From Icerya purchasi (lineage: Eukaryota > Arthropoda > Insecta > Hemiptera > Monophlebidae), in the NCBI GenBank assembly GCA_039619475.1, contig CM077116.1:252512440-252576439 (forward strand): DNA of 64,000 nt, in the 5' to 3' direction. This document shows, in pieces, positions 1-11,879 of the stretch (within the stretch, counting starts at the first letter, position 1; every line of letters begins with the position of its first letter). The position numbers and the translations under genes are program-made. The notes beneath the pieces are model-generated. The model was not told where the DNA came from. It saw only the letters and a list, made by a program, of their open reading frames with translations, and ran no database searches.

Positions 1-3000
1 TTTCAAACGGATAATTAAAATCGTTCGGTGGAGTATTTTAAATTTATTAAATTTTTAACGTATGTTTGCCGAGTCTGTTATATTTTCCGCTTCATGTTGT
101 TTTATCCTAAATTACGTTGACATAGAGAAAATGGATAATTTTAATATTAACAACGTACGTCGTCTATATGTTTCAAACGATATAGATAATTAAATTTTTT
201 TTTCGGAAAATACGAGTATTTTTATTTTTAATGCAATTTGCTTTACCAAATATTTACCGTACACTAAGGTGAAAAGTCAGAAGGATATACATAGATATAA
301 GCATTATATTATATTGTTATAAATAGAGAAACTATAAGTATATATTGCACTGCGAACACACACACTAACATACGCATAACATACACATGTACCCAACGAA
401 CATTAATTAATCAATTTTCCTCGTATTATTAATTGTAAATTACACTGCATTATGTATGTATATACTGGTATTTATTTGTTTTTCGGAACACTTTACCATC
501 GGTACTTAAATATTCTCGGATAATAATACCAAATGGTTGCCTGAGAGATAGATTGTATTTCGATATTACGAAGAACACTGCTCGAATTTAAGGTATTTTA
601 GTGGCGGCAATAATGTTCTAGAAAAGCACGCGAATGGGGTTGCCTAAAACCGGATATATTTCAATATAAGCGAGAACAGCGAGTCTATATACTGTTTATT
701 CTGCAGATAGCGAACGTCTGCGAGAAGTATGTGAGAAGAGTTTTTCTTTCGTATTATCCATTAAAAGGGCCTGTAATAGAAGATTTATTAAAAGTGAATT
801 CGATCCGTATTATCAGTCAACATTTAAAAGTCTTACGTTTCCAATGTTTTTTTACACTTTTTTTTTTTTTTTTATTGTTTTATTTTTTAATTTGTCGTTA
901 TTTATAATGGATTTTCAGACGTTAACCTCAACAACAGTCGGGGTGTCGAATTCGAATTGATGATTCTCAAGCTTTTGACTTATCAAGCATGCTGACCGTT
1001 TTTAATTAAACGCTTTTAGCATATTTGAAGTATTTAGGTGGGGGTTATAGCGGATTTAAAAAAAAAAAAACAACAAAACAAACGGAAGTATAATATGTAT
1101 ATATTTAGTCACTTTTTATTACATTCGAAATTTCTTGTCAGAATTATTCCTTTAGAATGGTGTTAGTTGCTTTCGAGTAAATTGTTATTTATTGCGCCGA
1201 GCAATATATAGGTTAATTTCTAAATGCAGCGCCCGTTAATGATTCAGTATTCTATCGTTAATTTTGTGCGACGGCTATAAAGCTAAATTTAAAAGCGAAT
1301 TTATTATCCGCTCGAGTGGCTTAAACTTTTATACGTTTCGTTTCGCTACCATAAGTAGCGTAACCTTGACAAACGATTTGGAATTTGTTCTTTGTAAGAA
1401 TTTTCTCGAACGATGGAAAGAACAAGTTACCGATGTTATTTATACATTAACATGCACGCGCAACAGAAATACAATATCTCATAGGACCGACAAGCAACCC
1501 GTTAAAAGCATCGACTTTTCAAGTGAAACAAATTTTTCAGTTTTGCGAGCAACCTGAGTGATAAATTCTACAAATAACAAACAGAACTCTACTTAATTCC
1601 AGCTGCATTTTTATTCTATGCCTTTATCTTCCGGAAACGTTTAAACGCTACCAATAGTTGTAAATTTATCCTTCCAAATTGGACTTGCAAGTAGAAATAA
1701 ACGGACAAACTTTTTCTCCCATTGGTATATCGATTTTCTTTTTTAAGTAGATTTGGACAATTGACATAATTCGAATTGCGTTTCTCCTTTTTTTTCCTTT
1801 TTCTAACAAAGAATAACTGACGTCAATTAAAATTTCCAAATTTTCATTTTTTTTTTTTTTTTTTTTTTTTTTGAAAGGCATTTCTAATAAAATTCTTAAA
1901 AATTCACTGTTAAATTTAAAATTAGGTCAACCTGTTGTTTTGCCAGTACGCCATTTTGGAATTTTGAAGTGTGAACTCCTTACTTCTCTTGTGTTGCAGC
2001 ATAAATTAAAGCACGAGTGCATTAAGCGGACTATTTGGTATTAGAAAAGGATTTGTTAATTTTAGGAAGAAACGAATAATACCGAAACAAACGGATGAGA
2101 AGGAGTAGGATTAGGTTGTCAACCGGTGCTGGTGAATAACAAAAGTGTAGTTAAGTGTCTCGCAATTTCTTTTCGTAATTACATATAAAGAAAGAAGCGC
2201 AAAATCGATCTCAGCTTAATTTTTTATTTTACTTAGTTTATATATTAATTTTTTTGTTCTATTTCATTTCATTTTTTTTTTTTTTTTTGTAAAGAACTTG
2301 TAAAAGTACCTGTCTGTGAGTTAACGTGAAAATTCTTGTTCTGTCGATACATTCCAATTAATTGCTGACCGCAGATGTGCTTATAAAGTTTGCCATCATG
2401 CTACCCGATAATAAGACAAAGTTTAACCGCATCGATAGTAAGTAGAATTAGCTGATCAAATCAATTAAACGGGAAACTTTTGAATACCGCGAATATTTTT
2501 CTCTTTCGCAGGATCACGATTGAATTCACCTTAGAAAGCTACCGGATAATACTCAAACGTACATCTCAGCGGAAAGAGAAAGGCGAACATCGTTTGCCGA
2601 GAATATTTCTAATCTGTTTTTCAACTACACATGACACGCAGTCGGACGTCATTATATACACTATCATCGATCCAATAAAACCCTCTTTATCACACCCGTT
2701 GAGGTATAATAAAGCTTATTCCGAATAATTAGCGACAGTAAAAAAAATTGTTTTTATCTTGGAATCAATATTTGACTTTTTATTCGATTTGGTGTGAAAT
2801 CAGTTTATCGCTTATCGCCTCAACTCTGTCCAGTAATTCATTAATTTTCTCGCCGTACGGTGCTGTCAGTGTAACACAGTGCTGTCTGCATGAAATAAGT
2901 TATACATATATCCCCGATCTCGAATCCACTGTTATAACCATTAGTATTATCCGTAAATATTATAATAGTACCGTAATCATGCACCCATATCGTGTACTTT

Positions 3001-5198
3001 TATCGACCTTTTAGATGATATTGAGTATTGATGTTGTGTGTATAAACTTAAGATTTGTCTCCTATGTTAAAATTTACGCTTCAACTGTAAATATGTTTAT
3101 TGGAAAATTCTAGTTTAAAATATATAAGATGCGGTAAAATGTAGTTCCTCGACAAATATAAATGATATATAAAATCACCCTATACTTTATTCTGAATTGA
3201 AATTATTTCATGTCCCGCTCTGCACTCTTAGGTTAATATTGTAAAAGAAGCTAATCTTTTATTGTGAATTAAAATTAATTATTAATGTCCACCTCGTTAT
3301 TCTTTGGTTAGTATTATAAAAGAATTAAACACGGCGGATTGACTGAAGTTTTCCCGCTACATAACAAAACCGGTTACAGACCCGTTGCTTTCGTCGAGCC
3401 ATCGCATTGTGACGGGAAACATAACGAGACCGGCTGAGGATGATTTCGTCCAGCTGCCGTGTTTTCACTGCAAATAAAAATTATTCCATTTATAAATTTA
3501 TACATTTTCTTTTTATTTATAGCCTTTTGTTTAACTCGGTTTGTCATTCTGTCTGTCTGAGGGGAATCTTGCGAACGATTTTTCACCAACTTCCCGATAA
3601 ATTAAAAAAGTGTCCTTTTGCAGAAATGCTTGTTATACATAGATGACAATACAATATTGCGCAACGTCCGGGTTTCCAACTTCAAAATTACACCCTCGGG
3701 GCGCCGAACTGAGGGGAATTTCGGAAACGATTTTTCACCTATTTCCCGATGAATTAAAAAAGTGCCCTTTTGCAGAAAATTAACTGATTTGTCGTATGGC
3801 GGCGGATTTCTTAGCGTTGTGTTATTTTAGAACGTTCACTCGTTCGGCAAGCGTAAATATAATTTGTTAATTTTGTATCTAAGTTGTTTTATTTCCACTT
3901 GCGCGATGTCTGTGTTGATCTAACCCGCTATCGTTATCATCGTCCTAATTACGATTTTCATGCTTTTAATTTATTTGTTTATTTCATTTTATTTTATTTC
4001 ATTTTATTTTATTTTTTTTTTTTCAAACTCATCAGTTGTAATTATTAGAGCACACATGTTCACATTACAAGGTACGTCAGCGAGTTTTTAACCCGAAAAC
4101 TCCATGCCGGACACCTAACTATGCTACGGCAGCTTACTGTCGAACGTTTTTTCCAGTATACTTTTAATGTTCTTGGCGCATTCTCGCTATTTTTCCTTAT
4201 CTTTCTTATTATTATTATTTCTCATTTCGCGGCAAACTCGTTAATCTCTTGCTACGCTTTGGACGTGGTTAGCTGTACGCCAGATGATCCTTGTTCAGTG
4301 TTTTCTTCTCGTCTTCGTCTTAGGCGGCACGTTTTTCTTGTCATATTCCGAAACTACTTAACGCTAATTAGTTTGGAAATATTTGATACAGTATTGTTTT
4401 CGAACAATTCATACACGTAGCTTGCAAATGGAAAAAAAAATAAGTTGAAGAGGTAATTTTAGAACTTTCCTGGAATCCGGGAAAACGTTTTAATTTTTAC
4501 AGTACGTTCGGTGGAAAATTAATAAAAGAAACTCCTAGAGGAAGAAAAGAAAATTTCGAGTGGTTTTCACTTAAAAGAGAATTCATTAGAAGAGAAACGG
4601 GCCGAGAATTTTCAACAGTACTCTACTATCGTTTATTTATTATGCTTTTTTTTTTTTTTCACTTGTGCCTCTACGATTTATTACCCGTCTCATTTTTATT
4701 TCGCAATATTCGCGAATGTCTGAATTCGCGGGTAATTCTCCGACTGCGAAATAATAAATTAACAGTCAGCCCGATGTAAGTAGACATTTTTTTCGGCTTT
4801 TATTTCGGTAAAATAGCCTCTTTTTCGAGCTTATTAAGTTTAAAAGCTGTATGAAAAGTAAGCTATTTTTGCAAAAGAAAAAACAATTGCAAATATTCAT
4901 CGTTGTTATGTTATGGAGAACTATTTCGTACCTGCGCCGCCGAAATATATCTGTAAAGAGAAAAAAATATTGTCGGAGAACAATGTAGTTGAATGATTAA
5001 ATTGCTTCCGTTCACCATTAAAAGTCGCGGAATATATTTCTAATCTATTAAAGAGTGCGCTAATTGCAATCTTTTTAAATTAGTATTACCGGATCGGACT
5101 AACCGTTCTAGTGAGGAAAAAAAATCGCTTTTTTTTCCCTTTGAATTATATGTTTATTGTGTGCTAAATGACTTTTTTACATATTTTTCTTCACCTTA
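1..5198. other. AT-rich stretch without a recognised gene
   Basis: I see no gene here. Open frames are short, often lack ATG and show no motif I recognise. The stretch contains many homopolymer T and A runs (for example near 860, 1850, 2275 and 4010) and otherwise looks like unique intergenic or intronic DNA. The only internal structure I can support is a short direct repeat at 3557-3779, listed separately. A spliced host gene with small exons could be hidden here and would not be visible by eye. Confidence 0.6.
3557..3779 (+). repeat. Short direct repeat, 152-bp spacing
   Basis: Two copies of about 71 bp begin at 3557 and 3709. Both start CTGAGGGGAAT, share CGATTTTTCACC and end near CCTTTTGCAGAAA, with roughly 85 percent identity by eye. 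No inverted termini or coding content is visible. It is most simply a diverged local tandem duplication. Confidence 0.75.
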
Positions 5199-5199
5199 G

Positions 5200-5349
5200 T
5201 TGATGTAGTTCTAGTGCAGATCCCTCGCTTCTAATTGAAGATTTTAAAAAAGTAATAAGAAAGAAAAAGAAAAAAACAAGAAATTTTAAAACTATTAAAA
5301 CCGGCACTTCGGTATTTTATTATAATTTTATAGTAGTCGAAAAATGTTT
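5200..5349 (+). repeat. Direct repeat copy 1 flanking an endonuclease remnant
   Basis: This copy starts TTGATGTAG and ends near GTCGAAAAATGTTT, and is repeated in the same orientation at 6251-6399 with about 90 percent identity. The pair brackets a decayed endonuclease fragment. The copies are not bounded by TG..CA, so I do not call them LTRs; a duplication during insertion or recombination is equally possible. Confidence 0.75.
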
Positions 5350-5598
5350 CGCCTTTACTTAAAATTATGAAACATCGAACATGCTTTAGCCTGATTTGCT
5401 GAATGCCGACTTTGTAACTACTGCTGTTCTGTTGTGAAATTATAAATGAAGAAATGAACAAAATGAAGAAATACAAAAAGTACGAAAAATCGTTTTATTT
5501 TTTCTACATGGTCATTAGAAGTAATAGACAGTGTACCGGTTTATGATAACGAAAATAACCGACATAATTTTTCAAATCGATCTTTTCATTGTGGTCAG

Positions 5599-6043
5599 GC
5601 GAAGACTGTATCAATGCACGATTCACCACGAGTAGTCGATAGAGCGAGATTCGTTTTGAGCTGTTATCCGAACGTTTCTTCCATAAACTGAACTAATCGG
5701 CGATTTTCAGGTTTCTTTAGATCCCCAGGTTTATATCGCCAGACAAAATGATGGATATAGTAGTATGGGGTATTGTCTTGTTTTCAACAACTTTAAAAAT
5801 CTCTGCTCCCCTAAGCGTGTATGTAAGCCATCAAATTCAGTTGAAAGAAATCTTCAATATCGTCAATGCTAGTGCCAGGTGAAATGTATACCGTTACAAT
5901 CGATGCCCGCTGACCATCGATGGTGCTTTCGATAGCGCAGATATCACCGCACTCTTCGCTTACTGCCCCGCTTCTGTCGAATTCTTTAACGAATTTTTCT
6001 AAAATTTCATCAGGATGTGCGGAGTCGAAAATAACGGGCGGTC
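5599..6043 (-). pseudogene. APE-type (exonuclease III-like) endonuclease fragment of a retroelement or Helentron
   Basis: Reading the minus strand from 6043, about 75 codons are open and contain VTVYISPGTSIDDIEDF, which resembles the central strand of APE-family endonucleases of mobile elements. The frame then breaks. A shifted frame gives SIILSGDINLG, equivalent to the usual GDFN motif with its catalytic Asp and Asn, and a further frame gives STTRGESCIDTVFA, the usual position of the later conserved Asp. The N-terminal part, with the usual QxN and ET motifs, is not visible. Motif order and spacing fit an endonuclease of a non-LTR element or of a Helentron that acquired one. At least two frameshifts and stops make it non-functional. 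I infer the family from motifs only. It sits between the two direct repeats at 5200 and 6251. Confidence 0.6.
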
Positions 6044-6250
6044 CAGGATTGACTAAGTCAAATGATTACGTAATACATGCACTGAAATGCGCTGACTCAC
6101 TATAAATCCGTTTGTCCTACTACAGTGGTCCGCTGAACGATTTATCAAATTCCATGGTAACTCGTTGAGGCCGCGGTCATTCGTGCTAATCTCGTCTATG
6201 AATCGTGATAATGCGCTGACTCATTCACATTTTTGTTCACCTTTGGCTTG

Positions 6251-6399
6251 TTGATGTAGCTCTAGTGCAGATCCTTCGCCTCTAACTGAAAATTTCAAAA
6301 AAGTAATAAGAAAGAAAAAGAAAAAACAAGAAATTTTAAAACTATTAAAACCGACACTTGGATATTTTATTATAATTTTATAGTAGTCAAAAAATGTTT
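6251..6399 (+). repeat. Direct repeat copy 2 flanking an endonuclease remnant
   Basis: This is the second copy of the 150-bp sequence at 5200-5349, same orientation, offset about 1,050 bp. The shared core includes AGTAATAAGAAAGAAAAAG and the end TAGTAGTC. Confidence 0.75.
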
Positions 6400-8325
6400 A
6401 TTTCAACGAAAACAATTATTTAAACGAAGAGAAATTTAATTATTTTTCGAGTGTAATAAATAGATTACGAGCGGCTATTTTCCTTCTTCTTCGACTAAGT
6501 TTCTTACTACATTTTCATTCATCAATATTACTTTTTTTGTCTACCGCGGCGCATTACAAATTGTGGTTCGACTCCTACTCTACCTCGTTCTCTATCTCGG
6601 ATTCTTTTTATTTGTCCATTCAGCCTTCACTTTCTCTTTAATCCTAGTTTCTTGACTTTCCTTCTATGCGTCGCTCTAGTATCTCAGCGATATGCCGCCT
6701 GCGCTTTGGGCACAGTTTGTTCCTTTTGTCTCCGGTTTTCTTTTGCGCCATCTCCATATTGTCCTCTTGTTCGAATGTTCTTCGCTTTCATTGGAACGAT
6801 CTTCTTTGTACTCCTTTCTGTTGTCTGTTTTCGTACTCCCTATAGCGCTGCATTTATTCTTGCCCTTCCCCTTCTACCTCTGTCATTTGAGTGATTGATA
6901 CATTTAGGGGACAAGGTTTTTTTTTTTTTTGAAAAAAAAAAAATATTACGAAATAAGACTCTTTCATAAAATTTTTTAACCTCGACTTTGTTAGGCTTAA
7001 AAATTTTTCTAAAAAAAAAAAAAAAAAAAAAAAAGGTAAAGATTAAAGAATGCGATTGTTGTTGTTTTCTCTGTTCAAGTTTAAGGAATTTGCGTTAAAA
7101 AAATTCATTATGGACTTATTATGTGAAACATTAAAGCGGAAATGTACGAAAATACAACAAAATCAATGTTTAAATTTAGAGAATATCTTTTATATTACGG
7201 ACTTCACAAAAAAAAAAAAAAAGAAGGACGTTACACGAAAGTAGTCTATAAATAGTGACTGTACGAAGTCTGACGTCATATTCGAAAACTGTGTACAAAG
7301 TGCAGAAACTGACCACGTTCCCGGTGCCGGGGAGCTTAGAAACTAACTCTAATTTTCTTCCAGCACTGCAGAATCTCCCAACCCTTCACCCGCTTTATAT
7401 TTCTGATAATGCGAGCGAATTTTAAAAATCTAACCAAAATTATGGTCCTCGGGGCCAAATTTTATCCCAGCTCGAAGCTCCTGCAGGTGTCCCTTTCAGT
7501 TATTTGACCGCATTTAAAAATAAACTAAAAATTAATATCCAAAGACCGGATCTAATCGTGTACGCCCCTCTGCCCCTTTTATTGATTATACGTAATATCC
7601 GAGACTGCTGTGGTTACTACTTACCCCAGTCCATCGCCGCGATTTTTTCCCAAAATATTTCCGTTTTTTGTGAAATTAAATTTTCTTTTATTCCGAATGC
7701 GACGCGAAACGTGTAATACCAAACCGGGTTTTATTCACTGCTTCGGTTGCAGCTCAAGATTACTTGCACTACAAGGCGACCCTAGCAGCTAATGTTTATA
7801 TACCCGTATGTTCATGTCTCCAGTCATTCACATGTTGAATTTTGCACGCACCAGTCACGTTTCCAGAGCGGCACCGGTCGGCGGTTATCCAGAGCATTCC
7901 AGTTCTTCTTTAGGTAGCACCGCAATGCTGCAGATAAATGACTTTTCATGGCATTACATTTCCAGTCGTCTTCGCCGCAACACCGGTGTCAATGTAGTCT
8001 TCTGTTTCTATTGGGCAGCGTCATCGTTGCTGCAGATTCATCTGTTCACATTTAGCTTCCAATTATTTAGTCACCAATTCCTGTTGGCTTCTCGGCTTTT
8101 CACATACATTGTTGCAGAGTAGTTACAAATTGACAATTATTTTAATTGTACATATTTCTTTGGTTGAACAAGTTACAAAATATGTATATTCCTTCAACTT
8201 CTAATTCGTCAATTGTTTGACGTGGTCTTCCGGAATCGATACGCTTATTAGCTTGCTCATTCAGACCGGATTCGCCAGTTCCGGATCAAGTCTCAAACAA
8301 CCTAAGAGTAGGGACCCTTAACGAT
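6400..8325. other. Stretch without a recognised gene
   Basis: No gene recognised. The part from about 7260 to 8120 is less AT-rich than its surroundings and contains overlapping open frames of up to 104 codons, but none has a recognisable motif. An exon of a host gene cannot be excluded. Poly(A) runs lie near 6940 and 7020. Confidence 0.5.
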
Positions 8326-8595
8326 ATTATAAAATTACCCTAAGTATATTTTTCTGCCTCTAAAAGTTTTTCCGGTCGTTCATAAATCCTTTTTTTTTTT
8401 TTTTTTTTGGAGCCTGTCGTAGCCTCTGCTTACCCGCTCCCAGCACCTTATCGCGAAATTTCTTTCAAAATTCGGAGTCTAAATATAAAAGAATTAGCTT
8501 AAGTATATTTTTCCGTTGCCAAAAATTTTTTTAATCGTTCATAATATTTTTTTGTTTTTTACAACTCCGTCGAAGCCTTTATCGTTGTGGAAAAG
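8326..8595 (+). repeat. Two diverged units of a roughly 165-bp repeat related to the 38-42 kb array
   Basis: Two units begin near 8332 and 8496 with the core TAAGTATATTTTTC preceded by AATTA-like sequence, followed by AAAA(T/G)TTTTT, TCGTTCATAA and a T-rich run. The same ordered words (TTCATAATAATTTTT, ATTAGTCTAA and TATATTTTT) recur in both arms of the large inverted repeat around 38.4-41.7 kb. Similarity is by eye and weak outside the core. Confidence 0.5.
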
Positions 8596-8830
8596 TACCA
8601 ACTGTATACACGCACGCGCGTTGCCGCACCACTAACGTCAATTACACTGTATGATGGGGAGTTATCTGGTTAAATATAAAGAGTATATAAGCTGCTAGAT
8701 TCTCCCCGAAAAAAACAAATATTCACCTATTTTCAGGTGCAAAAAAAGAAAATAAAAAAAATATTAGTGTAAACGTCGAATGAACGATATTTGGACCGGT
8801 CCTAAATCGCACTAGAAAATAGAAGTACAA

Positions 8831-8889
<59 letters not shown>
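8831..8889. repeat. (TA)n microsatellite
   Basis: About 55 bp of almost pure TA dinucleotide lies at the left edge of a small foldback repeat. Confidence 0.95.
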
Positions 8890-8890
<1 letters not shown>

Positions 8891-8898
8891 CTTGGCAT

Positions 8899-9268
8899 AA
8901 AAAATGTTCCAAAAAAATATCCCAATTTTATGTAACGAAAAATATCCCAAAAAAATGTTCCAATTTTATGTAACGTTTGTTATATTTTATAAGATTTTTG
9001 TGATTATGTTATTATATTCATATAGACCGATTTATAATTACTTTATAAATTTTGATCATTTTATACAAAGTATAGAAGAAATAGAGACAGAAATGTAAGC
9101 AAGAGGGGTCAAAATGGCCGAGTTATATATATTTATATATATTCTAAGGGGGTGGCCTAAGAATTATGTTGTAATTAATATATATAAAATTTGTAAAAAT
9201 TAAAATATAACAAACGTTACATAAAATTGGGACATATTTTTGGGACATTTTTTTGGGCATTTTTTCTA
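8899..9268. repeat. Small foldback (MITE-like) repeat
   Basis: The left arm at 8899-8992 contains ATTTTATGTAACGTTTGTTATA. Its reverse complement, with a few changes, lies at 9203-9268. Within each arm a shorter word (CCAAAAAAAT) is itself repeated. The pair encloses about 210 bp of unrelated AT-rich DNA, and (TA)n tracts lie on both outer sides. No coding sequence. A nonautonomous foldback element is likely. Confidence 0.65.
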
Positions 9269-9320
9269 ATGGGGTAGCCTAAGAATTACGTAGTAATTAA
9301 TATATATATATATATATACA

Positions 9321-9612
9321 AACTCGGACCTTCGGGACTTGAAAGAGGGCAAATCACCTTCATCGCCAGGTCTAGTTTTTCTATAATACTTATAGAAGAG
9401 TAAACTTTTTCATTGGCTACACCGTTCGACAAAAAAAAAATCTTTATTTACAACAACGTATCCTCCTACATAAAATTAAGACATTTTTTCGTTACCTCCT
9501 TTCGTTACATTTTCGTTACATATTTCGTTACATATTTCGTTACATATAATCGTGACAGTACACTTTTCTTGATGCCCCTTGGCTTAAAAATGGGGTAGCC
9601 ATTAATATATAT
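9321..9612 (+). repeat. Dispersed short repeat, copy 1 (related to 23,878-24,113)
   Basis: This begins AACTCGG after a TA-rich tract, carries CGACAAAAAAAAAATCTTTATTTA in the middle and ends at a CATTAATATATATA tail. The copy near 23.9 kb has the same three landmarks in the same order and similar spacing. No ORF or terminal inverted repeat is evident. Confidence 0.55.
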
Positions 9613-9823
9613 AAAACATTGGAGTGAACAGTTCAATAAACTAATTAATGAGATTAAACAAAAATACTTGAGCTGAAGACAACCATAATTTACATAATAC
9701 TAAATTCAAAACGAAGATATTAGGATATACTAATTTCTATTGTTTTGAAGAGTTATCGTTTTCTCGCGTTCGCGTTTTTCAAATCAAGTAATATTAATAT
9801 AGTGATAAGAACATCGTAGTACC

Positions 9824-10567
9824 ATGAACCGCCCGCCGCCCGCAACCGGGAAGCCGGCTGGTAAGCTGAAAGCTCCGTCTAAACCCGACGGGAACAACAG
9901 CGCAACCGCTAGTAAGTCCACACCGCACACAACAGGTAAGTCACACATACACACACCGATCACATCAACGCACGACACAAGCCTTATCAGCAACTCCGAC
10001 AAAAACCAGTTCACCACACAAACAAACCCGCAGCGTTCAGCTGATTTATCTCTCGCGATAAACTCGCGCAGCCAGCCGTCTGCCGATTTTAACGCTGATA
10101 GCTCCGCAGCGACCGCGGTAAATGACAAAATCCAAAACAGCCCCTCCGATGCAACCCTCCCGACCGCACCGAGTGTACCAGCATCCTTCTCCGAAAAATT
10201 AAAAACTATAAAGAAAATAGCCCCGCTAACCGACTTCAATTACCCAACAGAGGAACAGGGCGTAATATTCCCGTACGTTCCGACAAGCAGCAACCGCGAT
10301 TACTTCTTGGCATTAAAAGATTTAGTTGGCGGACCATCTAACATAATAGCAGACTCGAAATTCATCAGAGATCGAGTGGCAATATTTTTTAAGTCGAAAT
10401 CCAATGTCGAAAAGCTATTCGCACATGGAGGAAGAATTAAAATAGGCTCGCAAGTGATCACCGCCCGACGTTTAAAAAATCCATCTAGTAAACTAATCAT
10501 TTCAAATGTCTCTCCTACTATCCCAACCAGCTCGTACTCTCGTACCTTGCCTCAGTGTTTTCTTTGA
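9824..10567 (+). pseudogene. ORF1 (Gag-like) of the I-like LINE, N-terminal segment
   Basis: ATG at 9824 follows the 100-bp leader. The first 110 residues are low-complexity, rich in Pro, Ser, Thr and Ala. From about residue 115 there is a more ordered region (FNYPTEEQGVIFPYVP) typical in position of the RNA-binding part of LINE ORF1 proteins. The frame runs 247 codons, but similarity appears to continue in another frame at 10,530-10,824, so a frameshift near 10,535 truncates it. Its presumed role is binding element RNA to form the particle that is reverse transcribed. I infer this from its place in the element. Confidence 0.65.
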
Positions 10568-10824
10568 AATTAATCACTCCTATAGCCATCCTTCGGGTCA
10601 ACCCAAACGACGCTGAATTCGGACATATTGTCAGTTGGCGTAGACAAGTTCATATCGAGCAGGCCAACTGTTCTAACATCCCTGAGTCCTTTATACTAAC
10701 CCACAATGAACACGAACACCGCATATTCCTCCACTTAGACGACCACTCATGCCACAGCTGTACAAATAAAAAAGGAAACACTAGCCAACCAACCATGTTA
10801 CCTACTCCCCCCCACAACACCTAG
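10531..10824 (+). pseudogene. ORF1 continuation with zinc-knuckle-like motif
   Basis: This frame picks up where the preceding ORF1 frame stops. It reads AILRVNPNDAEFGHIVSWRRQ, then IPESFILTHNEHEHRIF, then HSCHSCTNKKGNTSQ. The last is a worn CCHC-type knuckle: the CxxC pair is present, but the later His and Cys are not in place. A stop follows at 10,822, and the next ORF1 segment is again in another frame. It is non-functional as it stands. Confidence 0.55.
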
Positions 10825-10838
10825 ACATCGGCAGAGCA

Positions 10839-11468
10839 ATGGAAGTCGACCAAATAATCCCAAATGCGAAACGCCCCCACCCGGCAACACCAGACTCTTT
10901 GCCTGACGATCCCACACTATCAGCGACATCTCAGCCTGCAACAAAGAAAATTAATATCCCGTTACCAGAGGACGACATCAGCCATATTGCACTACTGGAA
11001 CAAACAGATAGCTCCCCAATCCAATCAGAGCTGAAACATACTTTGAAATCACAGGCAGAAGAGAAGGACTCTTTGCAGCAACAGGCACAACAGAAAACCG
11101 ATTTCAAAACACCGCCAGACGCGCATCACTTCATTGAGTCAGCTAAGCGGAAGCCAAAACAAAAAAAAATCATAAACATCGACGAAGCAGTTGAGAAGGT
11201 CAGACCGATGTTTGATAACGATCAAGCCAACTTTATCATTAACTTCGACAGTTACAAAACCTTCATGAGAAACATAACTTCTAAATCCGACTATATAACC
11301 TACGCGCACAACTTTACACAGGATAAAGACGGACTGATTCACCTAATCGCAGCAACCAAACCACACCTGAAGAACTCGAGCTTAAAAAATAAATGTACCC
11401 GCATACTAAAAATCCTAAGCTGCCTATCCACAGATGGCAATACGTCAGAAGGGAGCTCTACCCACTAA
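10839..11468 (+). pseudogene. ORF1 C-terminal segment of the I-like LINE
   Basis: A 209-codon open frame starts with ATG at 10,839, in the third frame relative to the two previous ORF1 pieces. It is hydrophilic and rich in Lys, Gln, Asp and Pro, with a basic stretch (KRKPKQKK) near residue 105 and a more ordered C-terminal half. I recognise no catalytic motif. Position and composition fit the C-terminal part of ORF1. It ends about 75 bp before the endonuclease start. It could alternatively be a separate short ORF. Confidence 0.45.
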
Positions 11469-11544
11469 CACACGAACCCCATGTGAACCCCAATATTAAA
11501 GACCGACTAACCTGGCTTCACGAGACAACATAGAAACACCCAGC

Positions 11545-11840
11545 ATGGCGAACAACAATACAATTATGCAGTGGAACTGCAGAGGCTTTATCAATCACCA
11601 AGCCGAACTGGAACAACTATTAGCCACATATTCTCCATCGGTAGCCTGCTTGCAGGAGACGCACTAGCGGCCTGGAGACAAACCAAGAATAAAGGACTAC
11701 AGCCTATTCCGATGCGATAATATTGGTGGCAACCGAGCAAGCGGAGGAGTAGCAATCCTAGTACATACGTCGGTCTCAGCTGTATCAGCCAGAATAGACA
11801 CACCTCTTCAGATGGTACCGATATCAACTTTAAAGAATTG
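11545..11840 (+). pseudogene. ORF2 N-terminus: APE endonuclease fragment
   Basis: ATG at 11,545 begins a frame reading MQWNCRGF near residue 8, then VACLQETH and ASGGVAILVH. These are the QxN, QET and conserved GG motifs of LINE endonucleases, in the expected order; the Asn and Glu are metal and active-site residues. A TAG follows directly after QETH and another stop lies near 11,839. The rest of the endonuclease and all the reverse transcriptase are missing, and RNase H-type sequence starts within about 100 bp. The nicking domain is therefore truncated as well as interrupted. Confidence 0.8.
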
Positions 11841-11879
11841 AGCATCCTCCTTAGTAGTACCAAAACCCCTACAATATCA

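Noticed and set aside
5200..6399. Solo LTR retrotransposon
   Set aside because: No TG..CA ends, primer-binding site, polypurine tract or gag-pol; the only coding remnant is an APE-type endonuclease, which LTR elements lack.
7808..8122. 104-codon open frame as a host exon
   Set aside because: No recognisable motif. The frame overlaps others of similar size, so length alone is not evidence.
9784..10239. 151-codon minus-strand frame
   Set aside because: It is the antisense shadow of LINE ORF1, which has an ATG after a leader and a sensible domain order on the plus strand.
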